From: Porticoccaceae bacterium
GTDB taxonomy: Bacteria > Pseudomonadota > Gammaproteobacteria > Pseudomonadales > Porticoccaceae
DNA length: 47,823 bases
Assembly: GCA_023228865.1 (NCBI GenBank)
Contig: JALOAH010000024.1
Location: forward strand, 1-47,823
Reading direction: 5' to 3'
Part shown: positions 7,588 through 16,777 of the stretch, piece after piece
Layout of the letters: every line of letters starts with the position of its first letter
Position numbering within the stretch: the first letter of the stretch is position 1
Program-made: the position numbers and the translations under genes
The notes under the pieces: model-generated
Told to the model about the DNA's origin: nothing
Databases searched by the model: none
Seen by the model: only the letters and a program-made list of their open reading frames with translations

Positions 7588-9009
7588 ATGACGTCAATTT
7601 TCTGGCACGACTACGAAACCACAGGAACCTCGCCCGCCCTGGATCGCCCTGTGCAGTTTGCGGGTATACGCACCGATGAGGAGCTCAACATCATCGATGA
7701 GCCTGTGAGTCTGTACTGCCAGCCGTCCACAGATGTTCTGCCCCACCCCGAAGCCTGTCTGGTGACCGGCATCAGTCCCCAGCTCGCCGCAGCCAGGGGG
7801 GTGCCAGAGCCAGAGTTTATCGCCGCCATTCACCGCCAGTTTATGATCCCCGGCACCTGTGGCGCTGGCTACAACAGTATTCGCTTTGATGATGAGGTGA
7901 CCCGTTACACCCTCTATCGGAATTTTTACGATCCCTATGAACGGGAGTGGCAGGGGGGGAATTCCCGCTGGGACATTATTGATATGGTGCGCCTCGCCCA
8001 CGCCTTGCGCCCGGAGGGTATCAACTGGCCCAAAAATGATGAGGGTTACACCAGCTTTCGCCTCGAGCTGTTGACCAAGGCCAATGGTATAGGCCATGAA
8101 TCCGCCCATGATGCCCTCTCCGATGTCGAGGCCACCATTGCCATGGCGCGGCTGGTTAAGCAAAAGCAGCCAAAGCTTTATGCCTATGTCTTTGAAAATC
8201 GCCACAAGCGCCGAGTTGCCGAGTTGCTGGATATACGTCAGCGCAAGCCCTTTCTTCATGTGTCGTCCCGGCTGCCCAGAGAGAGCGCCTACACCGCCCT
8301 CATGATTCCCTTGTGCATGCATCCCGCCAACAAGAATGCCGTGCTGGCGTTCAATCTTTCTTCTGATCCCCGCCCGCTCCTGGAGTTGGATGCCGACGCC
8401 ATCAAGGAGCGGGTATTTACCGCAGCTGCAGATTTGGATGAGGGTGTCGAGCGCATTCCCCTCAAAGCCGTGCATATCAACCGCTGCCCTGTGGTTGCCA
8501 CCGCGAAGCTGCTCGACAGCGCTGCCGCCGCGCGGCTGGGCATTGATATTACCGCCTGCCAACAGCACTGGGAGCAATTGAAGACTGCCGACATGGCCAG
8601 CAAATTGACTGCCGTATTTTCAGAGCCGCCATCAGGGCTTGAACGGGATGCGGAGGCTGCCCTTTACGATGGCTTTGCCAGTCCGGGCGATAAGGCGCTA
8701 TTCGCCAGGGTCAGACAGGCGCCGCCAGCAGAATTGGCCGTGTTGCAATCGAGATTTCAGGACAAACGCTATCGCGAGCTGCTGTTTCGCTATCGGGCGC
8801 GTTATTACCACCAGTCGTTGAGCCCAGAAGAGGCGGTTGTCTGGGATGAGCAGCGCTACCAAAGGCTCGCAGAGCCCGCGCCCGGGCGCCTGACCCTGGA
8901 CGAGTATTTTGCCCGCATAGACGAGCTTGAAAAAGCTGAGATGGCGGAGAGAAACGCTGGTCTTCTCGACAAGTTGCGGGAGTGGGGTGATCAAATTCTC
9001 TGTGAGTAG
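7588..9009 (+). CDS. sbcB: Exodeoxyribonuclease I
   Basis: 3'-to-5' single-strand DNA exonuclease used in recombination and mismatch repair. The 473-residue chain follows the E. coli enzyme end to end. The DnaQ-like fold has the DxE pair in FWHDYETTG, the Asp in SRWDIIDM and the H-x4-D pair in ESAHDALSDVEAT. LRPEGINWP and LTKANGI are further family blocks. An SH3-like and a helical C-terminal domain follow, including VHINRCPV and LLFRYRARY. The start at 7588 gives FWHDYE the usual short leader and has GGGGG about 11 bases upstream. A TTG at 7570 is in frame but unlikely. The gene stands alone, with the Rieske gene converging on it. Confidence 0.96.
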   Translation: MTSIFWHDYETTGTSPALDRPVQFAGIRTDEELNIIDEPVSLYCQPSTDVLPHPEACLVTGISPQLAAARGVPEPEFIAAIHRQFMIPGTCGAGYNSIRFDDEVTRYTLYRNFYDPYEREWQGGNSRWDIIDMVRLAHALRPEGINWPKNDEGYTSFRLELLTKANGIGHESAHDALSDVEATIAMARLVKQKQPKLYAYVFENRHKRRVAELLDIRQRKPFLHVSSRLPRESAYTALMIPLCMHPANKNAVLAFNLSSDPRPLLELDADAIKERVFTAAADLDEGVERIPLKAVHINRCPVVATAKLLDSAAAARLGIDITACQQHWEQLKTADMASKLTAVFSEPPSGLERDAEAALYDGFASPGDKALFARVRQAPPAELAVLQSRFQDKRYRELLFRYRARYYHQSLSPEEAVVWDEQRYQRLAEPAPGRLTLDEYFARIDELEKAEMAERNAGLLDKLREWGDQILCE

Positions 9010-9030
9010 GGCGGCAATGTGCAACCCTGA

Positions 9031-9384
9031 TTACAGAACCCAGACATCGCCGTCGCGAATCTCCATGTCAATGTTGTCCAAATAGTCGCCACTACAGGGG
9101 CCTGCCACACACTTTCCCGAGCAGATATCGAACAGGGCACCGTGAGCCGTGCAAATAATGTGGGTTTTTTCCCGGTTGAGAAAGCGATCCGGCATCCAGT
9201 TAAGGGGTGCCCCGGCATGGGGGCAGCAATTGCGGTAGAGATAAACCTCGCTGCCCCTGCGCACAGCAAAAAAAGAGTCGGCGCTGCCGTCGCCAAAACC
9301 TTTGCAGCCGCCGTCTGGAATGTCCTCTAATGAACAGAGTTTTTTGGCGTTGTCACCCCTCATAACTGTTCGGGTGTTGGTCAA
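9031..9384 (-). CDS. Rieske [2Fe-2S] protein
   Basis: Small 117-residue soluble ferredoxin-like protein with a single Rieske cluster site. The two binding boxes are CPHAGAPLNW and CTAHGALFDICSGKCVAGPC, giving two Cys and two His ligands. The GPC ending is typical of the NirD/assimilatory Rieske group rather than the cytochrome bc1 subunit. There is no membrane anchor. It lies directly downstream of htpX on the same strand with about an 11-base gap, so the two are probably co-transcribed. The start is uncertain: TTG at 9384 sits too close to GAGGG, while ATG at 9363 has no clear ribosome site. The electron partner is unknown. Confidence 0.88.
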   Translation of the reverse strand: MTNTRTVMRGDNAKKLCSLEDIPDGGCKGFGDGSADSFFAVRRGSEVYLYRNCCPHAGAPLNWMPDRFLNREKTHIICTAHGALFDICSGKCVAGPCSGDYLDNIDMEIRDGDVWVL

Positions 9385-9395
9385 ACCCTCGGAAA

Positions 9396-10289
9396 CTAGA
9401 GTCCGCGGCGCAGGGCGTCAATGCGAACCTCCAGGGGTGGGTGGGTCATAAATAACTGAGAAACCGATTTTTTCCAGCCGGGGGAAATGCCAAAGGCGGT
9501 CAGGGTGTCGGGCATCTGGTTGGGAATATGCGCCTGGGTTTCCGCCTGCAGTTTTTGCAGGGCGCGTATCATCGCCGAACGCCCGGCCAGTTGGGCGCCG
9601 GCAGCATCGGCACGGAATTCCCGCCAGCGGGAAAACCACATGACAATGATGGATGCCAAAATGCCAAGCACCACCTGCAGCACCATGACAATCATAAAGT
9701 AGCCGATGCCGTTGCCGCGCTCGTTCTTGAAAACCGCTTTGTCGATAATACTGCCGAGAATGCGGGCAAAAAACATGACAAAGGTATTGAGTACGCCCTG
9801 AATCAGAGTGAGGGTAACCATATCGCCATTGGCGACGTGGCCAATTTCATGGGCGAGAACGGCGCGGACTTCTTCGCGATCAAAGCGGTGAAGTAGGCCT
9901 TCGCTGACCGCTACCAGCGCCTTGTTCTTATTCCAGCCAGTGGCAAAGGCATTCGACTGCTGGGCGGGAAAAATTCCCACTTCCGGCATGCCGATGTCGG
10001 CCTTTTTGGCGAGATCGGCCACGGTTTCCAGGAGCCAGCGCTCATCCGGTGACGAGGGTGCTGCGATGATTCTGGTGCGTGTGCCCATTTTCGCCATGGT
10101 CTTGGATAACAGCAGCGAGATAAAAGAGCCGGCAAAGCCGAAAAAGGCGCACATAATCAGCAGGGACGTGAGATCGCTGTGAATGCCCTGGCTGGCCAGG
10201 TACTGCTCGAGACCCAGAACGCGAAAAATTAGGCTGAACAGTACCAGTATGGCGATGTTGGTACCGAGAAATAAGCCGATGCGCAGCAC
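9396..10289 (-). CDS. htpX: Protease HtpX (membrane M48 zinc metalloprotease)
   Basis: Inner-membrane protease that takes part in quality control of membrane proteins under envelope or heat stress. It has two N-terminal membrane segments, the zinc site HEIGH in VLAHEIGHVANGD, two more membrane segments after it, and a downstream Glu in the FRADAAGA region as third ligand. Length is 297 residues, as usual. I start it at GTG 10289, which has GGAGG 8 bases upstream and gives the expected LRIGLFLGTN beginning. The open frame extends 22 codons further up without support. It is followed by the Rieske gene and divergent from slyX. Confidence 0.95.
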   Translation of the reverse strand: MLRIGLFLGTNIAILVLFSLIFRVLGLEQYLASQGIHSDLTSLLIMCAFFGFAGSFISLLLSKTMAKMGTRTRIIAAPSSPDERWLLETVADLAKKADIGMPEVGIFPAQQSNAFATGWNKNKALVAVSEGLLHRFDREEVRAVLAHEIGHVANGDMVTLTLIQGVLNTFVMFFARILGSIIDKAVFKNERGNGIGYFMIVMVLQVVLGILASIIVMWFSRWREFRADAAGAQLAGRSAMIRALQKLQAETQAHIPNQMPDTLTAFGISPGWKKSVSQLFMTHPPLEVRIDALRRGL

Positions 10290-10492
10290 GTTAACAACCT
10301 CCGTTGGACTAATTAAAGGAGTACGGTCGACCACAGTGGCGCCGCACTCCCGCATATCTTACCGCTAAAATATGTCCACAAAGGGAAAATTCAATGGCCA
10401 GGCCGAATTTTGCCCTGTTTATTCAAAGGCAAATCTTGGTGCCGGTTGTCAAAATGTTAAAATAGGTTCCCCTATTCGAAAATACTGGCTTC

Positions 10493-10708
10493 ATGACAGA
10501 GAACGAGCGAATCACAGAACTGGAAATACGTCTGGCCTATCTCGAGGATACCCTGAGCACCCTTGATGCGGTTATCGCCAGGCAGTCGGATCAGCTTCAG
10601 CGGATGGAAAAAACCAACAAAAGTCTTGTGGAACATCTGGAAAGCGTTCAGGAGAGACTGGAGACCCTTAGGGTTCCAGGTGCGGAACCGCCGCCGCCCC
10701 ATTATTAG
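10493..10708 (+). CDS. slyX: SlyX family protein
   Basis: A 71-residue coiled-coil protein of the SlyX family. The heptad pattern runs from ITELEIRLAYLEDTL through to about residue 58, followed by a proline-rich C-terminal end with PPPPHY, which is the family signature. The biochemical role of SlyX is not established. It is divergent from htpX across about 200 bases and convergent with the EamA gene. Confidence 0.93.
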   Translation: MTENERITELEIRLAYLEDTLSTLDAVIARQSDQLQRMEKTNKSLVEHLESVQERLETLRVPGAEPPPPHY

Positions 10709-10738
10709 AGCCTGTTCGGTGCCCTTCGCTGCAAGCCA

Positions 10739-11674
10739 TTAACGGGCTCGATTGGACAGCCCCATCCAGAGAATGCCGCCGAGGACAATGGCACCTCCAG
10801 TGAGCTGCATGGGTGTCAGTACCTGAGCCAGCACTACATAGCCCAGCAGCAGTGACGCCACGGGTTCAAAGTTCATGGCCGGTGCATTTTGCGCCATGTT
10901 CAAGCGGGGCATAAGAACGAAAAGAACCGTCGATGCCAGGCCGTAAAAGAGGGCAAGCAGAGCCAGTCCCAGCCAGCCCATGGGGTTGGCTGGCAGCTGC
11001 AGCCCGCCGGGAACCAGGTCAAGGCTGCCGCCAAGCGCCATCAACAACAGCACTATGGCCATGGTATAGGTGCTGCGCACACTGCCAGCCATGCCCGCAA
11101 GACGGTTTTCTGTAATCCACACCGCAGACGCAAAAAAGATTCCCGCTATAAGGGCAAAGAGAATTCCCGGCAGCCATTGCGGCTCCCAGGCGTCCCCCGT
11201 TGACAGTTGTCGGGGGATATCCAGCACCAGCACCAGACCGACAAGAATAATGGCCATAAGAATGGTCATTCTGCCACTGGGTCGCGAACCGCCCAGCGCC
11301 CAGGTGATAAGGGCAAAAAATATCGGCCAGGTGTTGACCAGCAGCAGCGCCATTGCCACCGGAATATTGGCAATGGCCGAGTACAGGCAAAGGCTTTGAC
11401 CGGCAATAAATAGACCCAGCAGCAATTGCCAGCGGCGGCGGCCTCGGGGAATCCTCAGGGGGTTTCTCTGCCATAGGGTCAGACTCACCATAAACACCAG
11501 GGCAACCGCGCTGCGCAGTAAAATCGCCAGCAATAGGCCAGTATTGTTGTCAAAAGCGATTCTCGCCGCGATATGGTTGGAGGCAAACAGTGTCGCCATA
11601 AACAGCAACAGAGTAACGGCGATGGCGTTGGGCAGTGGCGCCGGCTTTGCCGCAGCGGGGCTTGTGGAGACCAT
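10739..11674 (-). CDS. EamA/DMT-family transporter
   Basis: A 311-residue inner-membrane protein with about ten hydrophobic helices in two EamA repeats. The first repeat starts near residue 15 and the second near residue 160. The family moves amino acids, other metabolites or drugs, mostly outward; the substrate cannot be told here. It begins only 7 bases after the stop of the pilus ATPase gene on the same strand, so the two may share a transcript, though a functional link is not obvious. Confidence 0.88.
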   Translation of the reverse strand: MVSTSPAAAKPAPLPNAIAVTLLLFMATLFASNHIAARIAFDNNTGLLLAILLRSAVALVFMVSLTLWQRNPLRIPRGRRRWQLLLGLFIAGQSLCLYSAIANIPVAMALLLVNTWPIFFALITWALGGSRPSGRMTILMAIILVGLVLVLDIPRQLSTGDAWEPQWLPGILFALIAGIFFASAVWITENRLAGMAGSVRSTYTMAIVLLLMALGGSLDLVPGGLQLPANPMGWLGLALLALFYGLASTVLFVLMPRLNMAQNAPAMNFEPVASLLLGYVVLAQVLTPMQLTGGAIVLGGILWMGLSNRAR

Positions 11675-11681
11675 AGGGTGC

Positions 11682-13418
11682 CTATTCCTGGCGAACCCGG
11701 AAAACTTCTTCCAGCGAGGTTTTGCCCTCTTTCACCAATTGCAGGGCATTTTCAGTGAGGGACGACATGCCATCTTTCATGGCCTGAATACGCAGGGAAT
11801 CGGCATTGGCCTTGCGGCTGACCAGTTCCTTCATGGCTGAGGTCATTTCAAGCAACTCACCGACCATCAAGCGACCCCGGTACCCGGTGTTGTGGCAGTC
11901 CATACAGCCTGTGCCAATGCAGGCTTCAAAACTGTCGGGCAGCTGAAAAAAAGCTCTGAATCCGGCTTTATCCGGGTCGGGCTGTTTGCAGTGGGGGCAT
12001 ATTTTCCTCACCAGGCGCTGTGCCAGAACCCCCACCAGCGATGAGTTGATCAAATAGGCTTCTATGCCCATATCCACGAGCCGAGTAATGCTGCTGGGAG
12101 CATCGTTGGTGTGCAGGGTGCTCATGACAAAGTGCCCGGTTAACGAGGCTTTAACGGCGATTTCAGCGGTTTCATAGTCGCGCATTTCGCCGATAAGAAT
12201 TTCGTCGGGATCGTGGCGCAAAATATGGCGCAGGGCTTCGGCAAAGGTATAGCCGATTTTCGGTTTGATCTGGATCTGCTCAACCCCGTCGAGTCGGTAT
12301 TCAACCGGATCTTCGACGGTGATGATGTGGGGATTGCTGGCGCGCCGTTCGTTGACGACGGCATAGAGCGTGGTGGTTTTTCCGGAACCTGTGGGGCCTG
12401 TGACCAGAAAAATACCGTAGGAGTGGGACAGTATATTTCTCATCCGTGCGATTTCTCTCACCGGTAAACCCAGGGCGTCGAGGCTGACCAGTCCCTGATT
12501 TTTGTCGAGGATGCGAATCACCACGGACTCGCCGGTGACCATAGGGATGACGGAGACGCGGAAGTCGATGCGCACATTGTTCTCCTCCATCATGGTATGG
12601 CCATCCTGGGGGAGTCTGCGTTCGGCAATATTCATGCCCGAAATAATTTTGATGCGGCAGACAATGGGAGCCAGTTGACGGATATTGAGATTGCGTTGAA
12701 AAATCATTTTTCCGTCGATACGGTAATAGACGTCGGCACCTTTGTCGGTGGGGCGAATATTGATATCCGAGGCTTTAAGCGCCACTGCCCGGCGCAGCAG
12801 AGAGTCGACGAATTTCACCACGGGCTGTTGCTGGGCAGTTTCCTGGAGCGCCTGGGTGCTGAGTTCTTTGCTGGGGATTTCTCTGAGTAAACTGGCGTTA
12901 ATCTCCGAGAGGATGTCGTCTTCTTCGCTCGACAGCAGGTAGCGCTCGATAAGTATATTGATGTCATGTTTTGAGGCCATGACAATTTCGATCACGTGCT
13001 CGCTGGCAAAGCTGATGGTTTGTATGGCTTCAACATTGCAGGGGTTGGCCATGGCGACGATGAGTTTGCCGTTGGCAAACCCCAGTGGAAAACATTGGTA
13101 TTTGGCGAGCAGCTCTCCAGGAATCATCCGCACCACATCTTCGGGGATTTCCATGGTGGCGACACTGACCAGGGGAATCGCCAGTCGTGATGCGAGAATC
13201 GCTGGCTGGTTGGCGTCGTGGGCGTAACCCAGCATCTCCATGGCTTCCAGAAAGGTTTTTCCCGTCTGAAGTTTTTTCTGAATGATCTCTTTGAGCTCAG
13301 CGGTGTTGATAATTCCCGATGACACAAACTGGGCACCCAGCTGACTCTCGGTGAGGGCAGGCTTCAAAGGCTTCAGGGTTTTGAGATCGTCAACCGATCT
13401 TAGTTTTTGTTCAGTCAT
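11682..13418 (-). CDS. GspE/PilB-family assembly ATPase
   Basis: Hexameric ATPase that powers pilus extension or type II secretion. The 578-residue chain has an N-terminal MshEN/T2SSE_N domain at about 60-165 and a linker to about 190. The ATPase core carries Walker A GPTGSGKTT, an Asp box (TVEDPVEYRLDG), Walker B with IGEMRDYETAE, and a His box (STLHTND). The zinc-binding CPHC...CMDC cluster marks PilB/GspE proteins rather than PilT. It is divergent from a PilU-like gene, which favours a pilus role, but no pilin, pilC or pilD is adjacent. It could therefore be an orphan or second-copy motor. The start at 13418 lacks a strong ribosome site. Confidence 0.88.
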   Translation of the reverse strand: MTEQKLRSVDDLKTLKPLKPALTESQLGAQFVSSGIINTAELKEIIQKKLQTGKTFLEAMEMLGYAHDANQPAILASRLAIPLVSVATMEIPEDVVRMIPGELLAKYQCFPLGFANGKLIVAMANPCNVEAIQTISFASEHVIEIVMASKHDINILIERYLLSSEEDDILSEINASLLREIPSKELSTQALQETAQQQPVVKFVDSLLRRAVALKASDINIRPTDKGADVYYRIDGKMIFQRNLNIRQLAPIVCRIKIISGMNIAERRLPQDGHTMMEENNVRIDFRVSVIPMVTGESVVIRILDKNQGLVSLDALGLPVREIARMRNILSHSYGIFLVTGPTGSGKTTTLYAVVNERRASNPHIITVEDPVEYRLDGVEQIQIKPKIGYTFAEALRHILRHDPDEILIGEMRDYETAEIAVKASLTGHFVMSTLHTNDAPSSITRLVDMGIEAYLINSSLVGVLAQRLVRKICPHCKQPDPDKAGFRAFFQLPDSFEACIGTGCMDCHNTGYRGRLMVGELLEMTSAMKELVSRKANADSLRIQAMKDGMSSLTENALQLVKEGKTSLEEVFRVRQE

Positions 13419-13538
13419 TTAGCAGACCAGGAGAGCTAGTGGTTGAAGTATACAGATACTGCAGGTAACCATAAAAAAATTCGTGGATTGCTGGTATGCT
13501 TAACACCTAGATGCGATTTTAAAAACAGGCAGTGAATT

Positions 13539-14654
13539 ATGGCAGATCTTGTCGACTTTCTTAACGTCATGGCCAAAAAGGATGCCTCTGATCTTTACTT
13601 TGTCCCGGGTGCGCCGGTTCAGATCAAAATTGATGGCGTTACTCATCCCATTGCCAACACCATGATGACCGGCGAGGTTGTCAAAACCCTTGCCTATGGC
13701 GTGATGAATGACCGGCAAAAGAGGGATCTTGAGTCCCAGCTTGAGGCAAATTTTGCTGTCTCTATGGAAGGTTTGGGGCGGTTCAGAATCAATGTTTATT
13801 TTCAGCGCGGCCAAATGGGGTTGGTGGTGCGCTATCTCAAGTCGAATATCCCCGATCTTGCCGCTCTCGGTTTGCCTCTGAAGCTTCAGGACTTGGTGCT
13901 CGAACCTCGAGGGCTGATCCTGGTGGTGGGCGCCACGGGTTCGGGCAAGTCGACAACCTTGGCATCCATGATCAACTATAGAAATTCCATCAAAACCGGC
14001 CATATTCTCACCATAGAAGACCCCATTGAATATCTCCACCGCCACAATAAATCCGTGATCAGTCAAAGGGAAGTGGGTCTGGATACTCTGGATTATGGCA
14101 ATGCTCTCAAGAATGCCCTCAGGGAAGCGCCGGATGTCATCATGATCGGAGAGATTCGCGACAGCGAGACCATGAAACACGCCATTGCCTATGCGGATAC
14201 CGGGCACCTGTGTTTGTCGACATTGCACGCCAATAATGCCTACCAGGCGCTGGAGCGGATCGTCAATTTTTTTCCTGAAAGTGCCCGCCGCCAGGTGCTG
14301 GACGACCTTTCCATGAATATCAAGGGTATTTTTTCCCAGCGATTAATGAAAGGGGTCGACGCAAAGCGAATCCCTGCCTGTGAATTAATGCTGCCATCGC
14401 CCTATATTGTCGATCTGATTCAGAAAGGGGATTTTGAGTCCATTCGAGATACGATGGCGCAAAGTTCCGCTTCGGGCATGATTACCTTTGAGCAGTCGGT
14501 TTTTGATGCTTTTATGGCAGGCAAAATCAGCAAGGACGAAGCCCTGCGCAGCGTTGATTCGAGGGGCAATCTCCAGGCAAAAATCCGCTTGAGTCGCGAT
14601 GGGGGGGATATGCAAAAAGACAATATTTTTATGGAAGATCAGCAGTATCGGTAG
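13539..14654 (+). CDS. pilU: PilT/PilU-family pilus retraction ATPase
   Basis: A 371-residue motor ATPase of the PilT family, which drives retraction of type IV pili. The sequence shows Walker A (GATGSGKST), an Asp box (TIEDPIEYLH), Walker B (IGEIRDSETM) and a His box (STLHANNA). Like PilU it has a longer C-terminal tail after about residue 345, and it lacks the zinc cluster of PilB. In characterised systems PilU works together with PilT. No pilT is in the window, so a partner must lie elsewhere. It is transcribed divergently from the PilB-like gene. The choice of PilU over PilT is moderately supported. Confidence 0.82.
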   Translation: MADLVDFLNVMAKKDASDLYFVPGAPVQIKIDGVTHPIANTMMTGEVVKTLAYGVMNDRQKRDLESQLEANFAVSMEGLGRFRINVYFQRGQMGLVVRYLKSNIPDLAALGLPLKLQDLVLEPRGLILVVGATGSGKSTTLASMINYRNSIKTGHILTIEDPIEYLHRHNKSVISQREVGLDTLDYGNALKNALREAPDVIMIGEIRDSETMKHAIAYADTGHLCLSTLHANNAYQALERIVNFFPESARRQVLDDLSMNIKGIFSQRLMKGVDAKRIPACELMLPSPYIVDLIQKGDFESIRDTMAQSSASGMITFEQSVFDAFMAGKISKDEALRSVDSRGNLQAKIRLSRDGGDMQKDNIFMEDQQYR

Positions 14655-14672
14655 TCCCGTCAGTCATTTCTG

Positions 14673-15203
14673 TCAATGCACTATATTGCGTTTGGCGTGG
14701 TATTCAATCTCGTGATTGAGAATAAGGTTGCCCATGGACTTGTCGAGGGTGGGCACAAAGATGGTGACCCTGTCGGGCCAGTGTTCATTGTAGGTGCAGC
14801 CGAAGGCCTTTCTGTTGTTGCAGGCCATCCAGATGTCCGGCATGGTGTGGAGATAAATCAGCTCAATTTCCGGGTCGGCGACGGCCTTGCCGATGGGGGT
14901 TCCCCGGTATTGGCGCTCGTACTCGCTGTCGCTGCCGCCTCCCAGCCCCGGCCGCCCTGCAGCGCCATGGGGTGATCTGGGCAGGTCGACATGGCATTTG
15001 CCGCGGTTTTTGGCGCGGCCGAGATCATCAAAATAACAGTACTCTTTGTAGAAAACACTGGCGCGGCCAAAATAACTGACATGGGCATCAATGGCTTTTT
15101 GCTCGGCAGCGGTGACCGTATTGTTGCCGTCGAGGGTCAATGTCATGGCGCCCGGTGAAACCATCAGGGCAATAAACAGCCAGAGCCTGTTACGCAGCGC
15201 CAT
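14673..15203 (-). CDS. Unknown secreted protein with HE-x3-H C-terminus
   Basis: I do not recognise this gene. From the ATG at 15203 it encodes 176 residues with a signal-like start (MALRNRLWLFIALMVSPGA). The mature part has several cysteines (EYCYF, KCHVD, MACNN, FGCTY) that could form disulfides. It ends with LILNHEIEYHAKRNIVH. The HE...H plus a final His recalls zinc proteases, but the spacing is HExxxH rather than HExxH, so catalysis is doubtful. The frame stays open upstream to 15275, but only a TTG is available there and the extra sequence is proline- and arginine-rich. It converges with the PilU-like gene. Confidence 0.6.
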   Translation of the reverse strand: MALRNRLWLFIALMVSPGAMTLTLDGNNTVTAAEQKAIDAHVSYFGRASVFYKEYCYFDDLGRAKNRGKCHVDLPRSPHGAAGRPGLGGGSDSEYERQYRGTPIGKAVADPEIELIYLHTMPDIWMACNNRKAFGCTYNEHWPDRVTIFVPTLDKSMGNLILNHEIEYHAKRNIVH

Positions 15204-15719
15204 GCCCGAATCCGTATAAAGCCACAGAGGGTTGATGGCCTGGGGGCGGCGCGGCGGCGGAGCGGATCGCAGCAATAATAACCGCCACAGCCTTCGGCGT
15301 GCCGAATCGTCCCTGGTTGCCGCTGAGTAACGGTTGTTTCATCAAGTTCAGTACAACCTGTGCGCCTTGTGGGTGACTGTGGAATGACAGCAGTTGTCAG
15401 TAAAAAAACAGCAGTGGGAGCGGCTGTTTGTGATCATTAATCCGGCAATAAAGCATGCCAGTTAATGGCATTGTATGGTTAAGGGTCGCTGAATTTTCAG
15501 TCAAAGTATAGCCGCAGTGTGTTGCGATAACAGTAGCCTGTGCCGTAATTTTCAGCGCTGCGGCTGTGGCAATTCGGTACCAGCCAGAATGCTGCGTTGC
15601 CTGCCCAAGAGCTTGCCGTGGCATCAGGTTGGGGTTCAAGATTGCATATTTGTCTTTTTTACCACACCATGCCGGGGTTTAATCTGATGTCAGCTGCCAG
15701 CGGTTGGCAGGAGTTTGAA
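15204..15719. other. Intergenic region, no protein gene identified
   Basis: About 515 bases lie between the secreted-protein gene and a small membrane-protein gene. It holds a minus-strand terminator-like hairpin (15402-15429) and a palindrome ATGCCA-N5-TGGCAT (15455-15471). The 80-codon minus-strand frame at 15397-15639 overlaps the hairpin and has no ribosome site, so I do not call it. A small RNA on the minus strand is possible but not shown. Confidence 0.4.
15402..15429 (-). terminator. Terminator-like hairpin on minus strand, no gene assigned
   Basis: Read on the minus strand, AAACAGC and GCTGTTT arms surround a 10-base loop and run into seven T residues. No protein gene upstream on that strand clearly needs it. 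Confidence 0.5.
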
Positions 15720-15902
15720 ATGGGATTTTTGCGTCTTCTCTGTTTGAGTCTGGCTGGCGCCACGGTTATGGTGCTGTGTCTGCTGTGGGTGTCTCAATTC
15801 TTTACCGGTGACCGGGAAGGCACCCCTGTGATCTGGCTGGAAAGCCTCAGTGGCGATGGCGCACCCAAGGACGAGGAGTCCTTCGCGGAGTGGCAGGATT
15901 GA
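15720..15902 (+). CDS. Small single-pass membrane protein, unknown
   Basis: A 60-residue protein with one strong membrane helix (about residues 3-26) and an acidic, soluble tail rich in Asp and Glu. I call it because AGGAG sits about 7 bases before the ATG at 15720, much better than anything further upstream in the same frame. It ends 43 bases before the M15 peptidase gene on the same strand, so the two may be co-transcribed. The family is not recognised. Confidence 0.6.
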   Translation: MGFLRLLCLSLAGATVMVLCLLWVSQFFTGDREGTPVIWLESLSGDGAPKDEESFAEWQD

Positions 15903-15945
15903 CAGCCTTCAACAGGTTGTCGGGAATAACCGCGAAGATATACCC

Positions 15946-16629
15946 ATGAATCCAAACAAGCTGTCAGTGGAACAGTTAACAGGCCAGGCTACCGATCTGC
16001 TGGCGCCTCTGGATGGTGATATTGTTCTCCACCGCGATGTCATTCCCCCTTATTTAAACCTTCGTCAACTCGCCGCCAAGCGGGGCATCGACCTTAGAGT
16101 GGCCAGCGGCTACCGCAGTTTTGATCGCCAGCGCCATATCTGGAACTGCAAGGTCAGTGGTCAAAGACCTGTTCTTGATACAGACAGCACCCCCCTGGAT
16201 ATCACCAGACTAAGCGATAAAGAGCTTGTTTTTGCCATCCTGCGCTGGTCTGCCCTTCCCGGCGCGTCCCGCCACCACTGGGGAACAGACATGGATATCT
16301 GGAATGGTGCGGCGGTAGACGACAATTACAGGTTGCAGCTCACTCCCGAAGAATATGGCTGCGCAGGTCCTTTTTTTTCACTGGCGCAATGGCTGGCGAC
16401 GGCGGAGGTGGAAGCTCTGGGTTTTGTGCGCCCATATCACAGGGATTTTGGCGGCGTCGCCCCCGAGGCCTGGCACCTAAGTTTTGCCCCCGTTGCCGCA
16501 GACTTCGAGCGCGCCCTGAGTCCCGATATTCTGGCTGCGGTTATCAAGGCTGCGGATGTTTTCCTCAAAGACACTGTGTTGCAGCACCTTGATGAAATTT
16601 ATCACCGCTTTGTGGTCAACAGACCCTGA
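15946..16629 (+). CDS. M15-family D-alanyl-D-alanine carboxypeptidase-like protein
   Basis: A 227-residue protein of the VanY/LdcB zinc peptidase family, which trims peptidoglycan stem peptides. The zinc and catalytic motifs are visible: VASGYRSFDRQ, SRHHWGTDMDIW (H-x6-D) and EAWHLSF with the catalytic Glu and last His. No signal peptide or membrane segment is seen, so it would be cytoplasmic unless exported otherwise. Substrate and location are therefore unsure. The start at 15946 removes a polar stretch in the open frame that has no ribosome site. Confidence 0.87.
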   Translation: MNPNKLSVEQLTGQATDLLAPLDGDIVLHRDVIPPYLNLRQLAAKRGIDLRVASGYRSFDRQRHIWNCKVSGQRPVLDTDSTPLDITRLSDKELVFAILRWSALPGASRHHWGTDMDIWNGAAVDDNYRLQLTPEEYGCAGPFFSLAQWLATAEVEALGFVRPYHRDFGGVAPEAWHLSFAPVAADFERALSPDILAAVIKAADVFLKDTVLQHLDEIYHRFVVNRP

Positions 16630-16777
16630 CCGGAAGTCGCAGCCTCACAGGCGCAAATCCACCGCTTGCGCCGCAGATCACTCCAGCTGCCTGTACAGCG
16701 CCCTGAATGGGCACTTTAGACAGGACAGCGTTCCAGGCAGCAGTTACAATGGGGACAAAAGGGATCGACGGGTAACC

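Noticed and set aside
15397..15639. 80-codon minus-strand open frame
   Set aside because: Its end overlaps a strong minus-strand terminator hairpin and no ribosome site is present.
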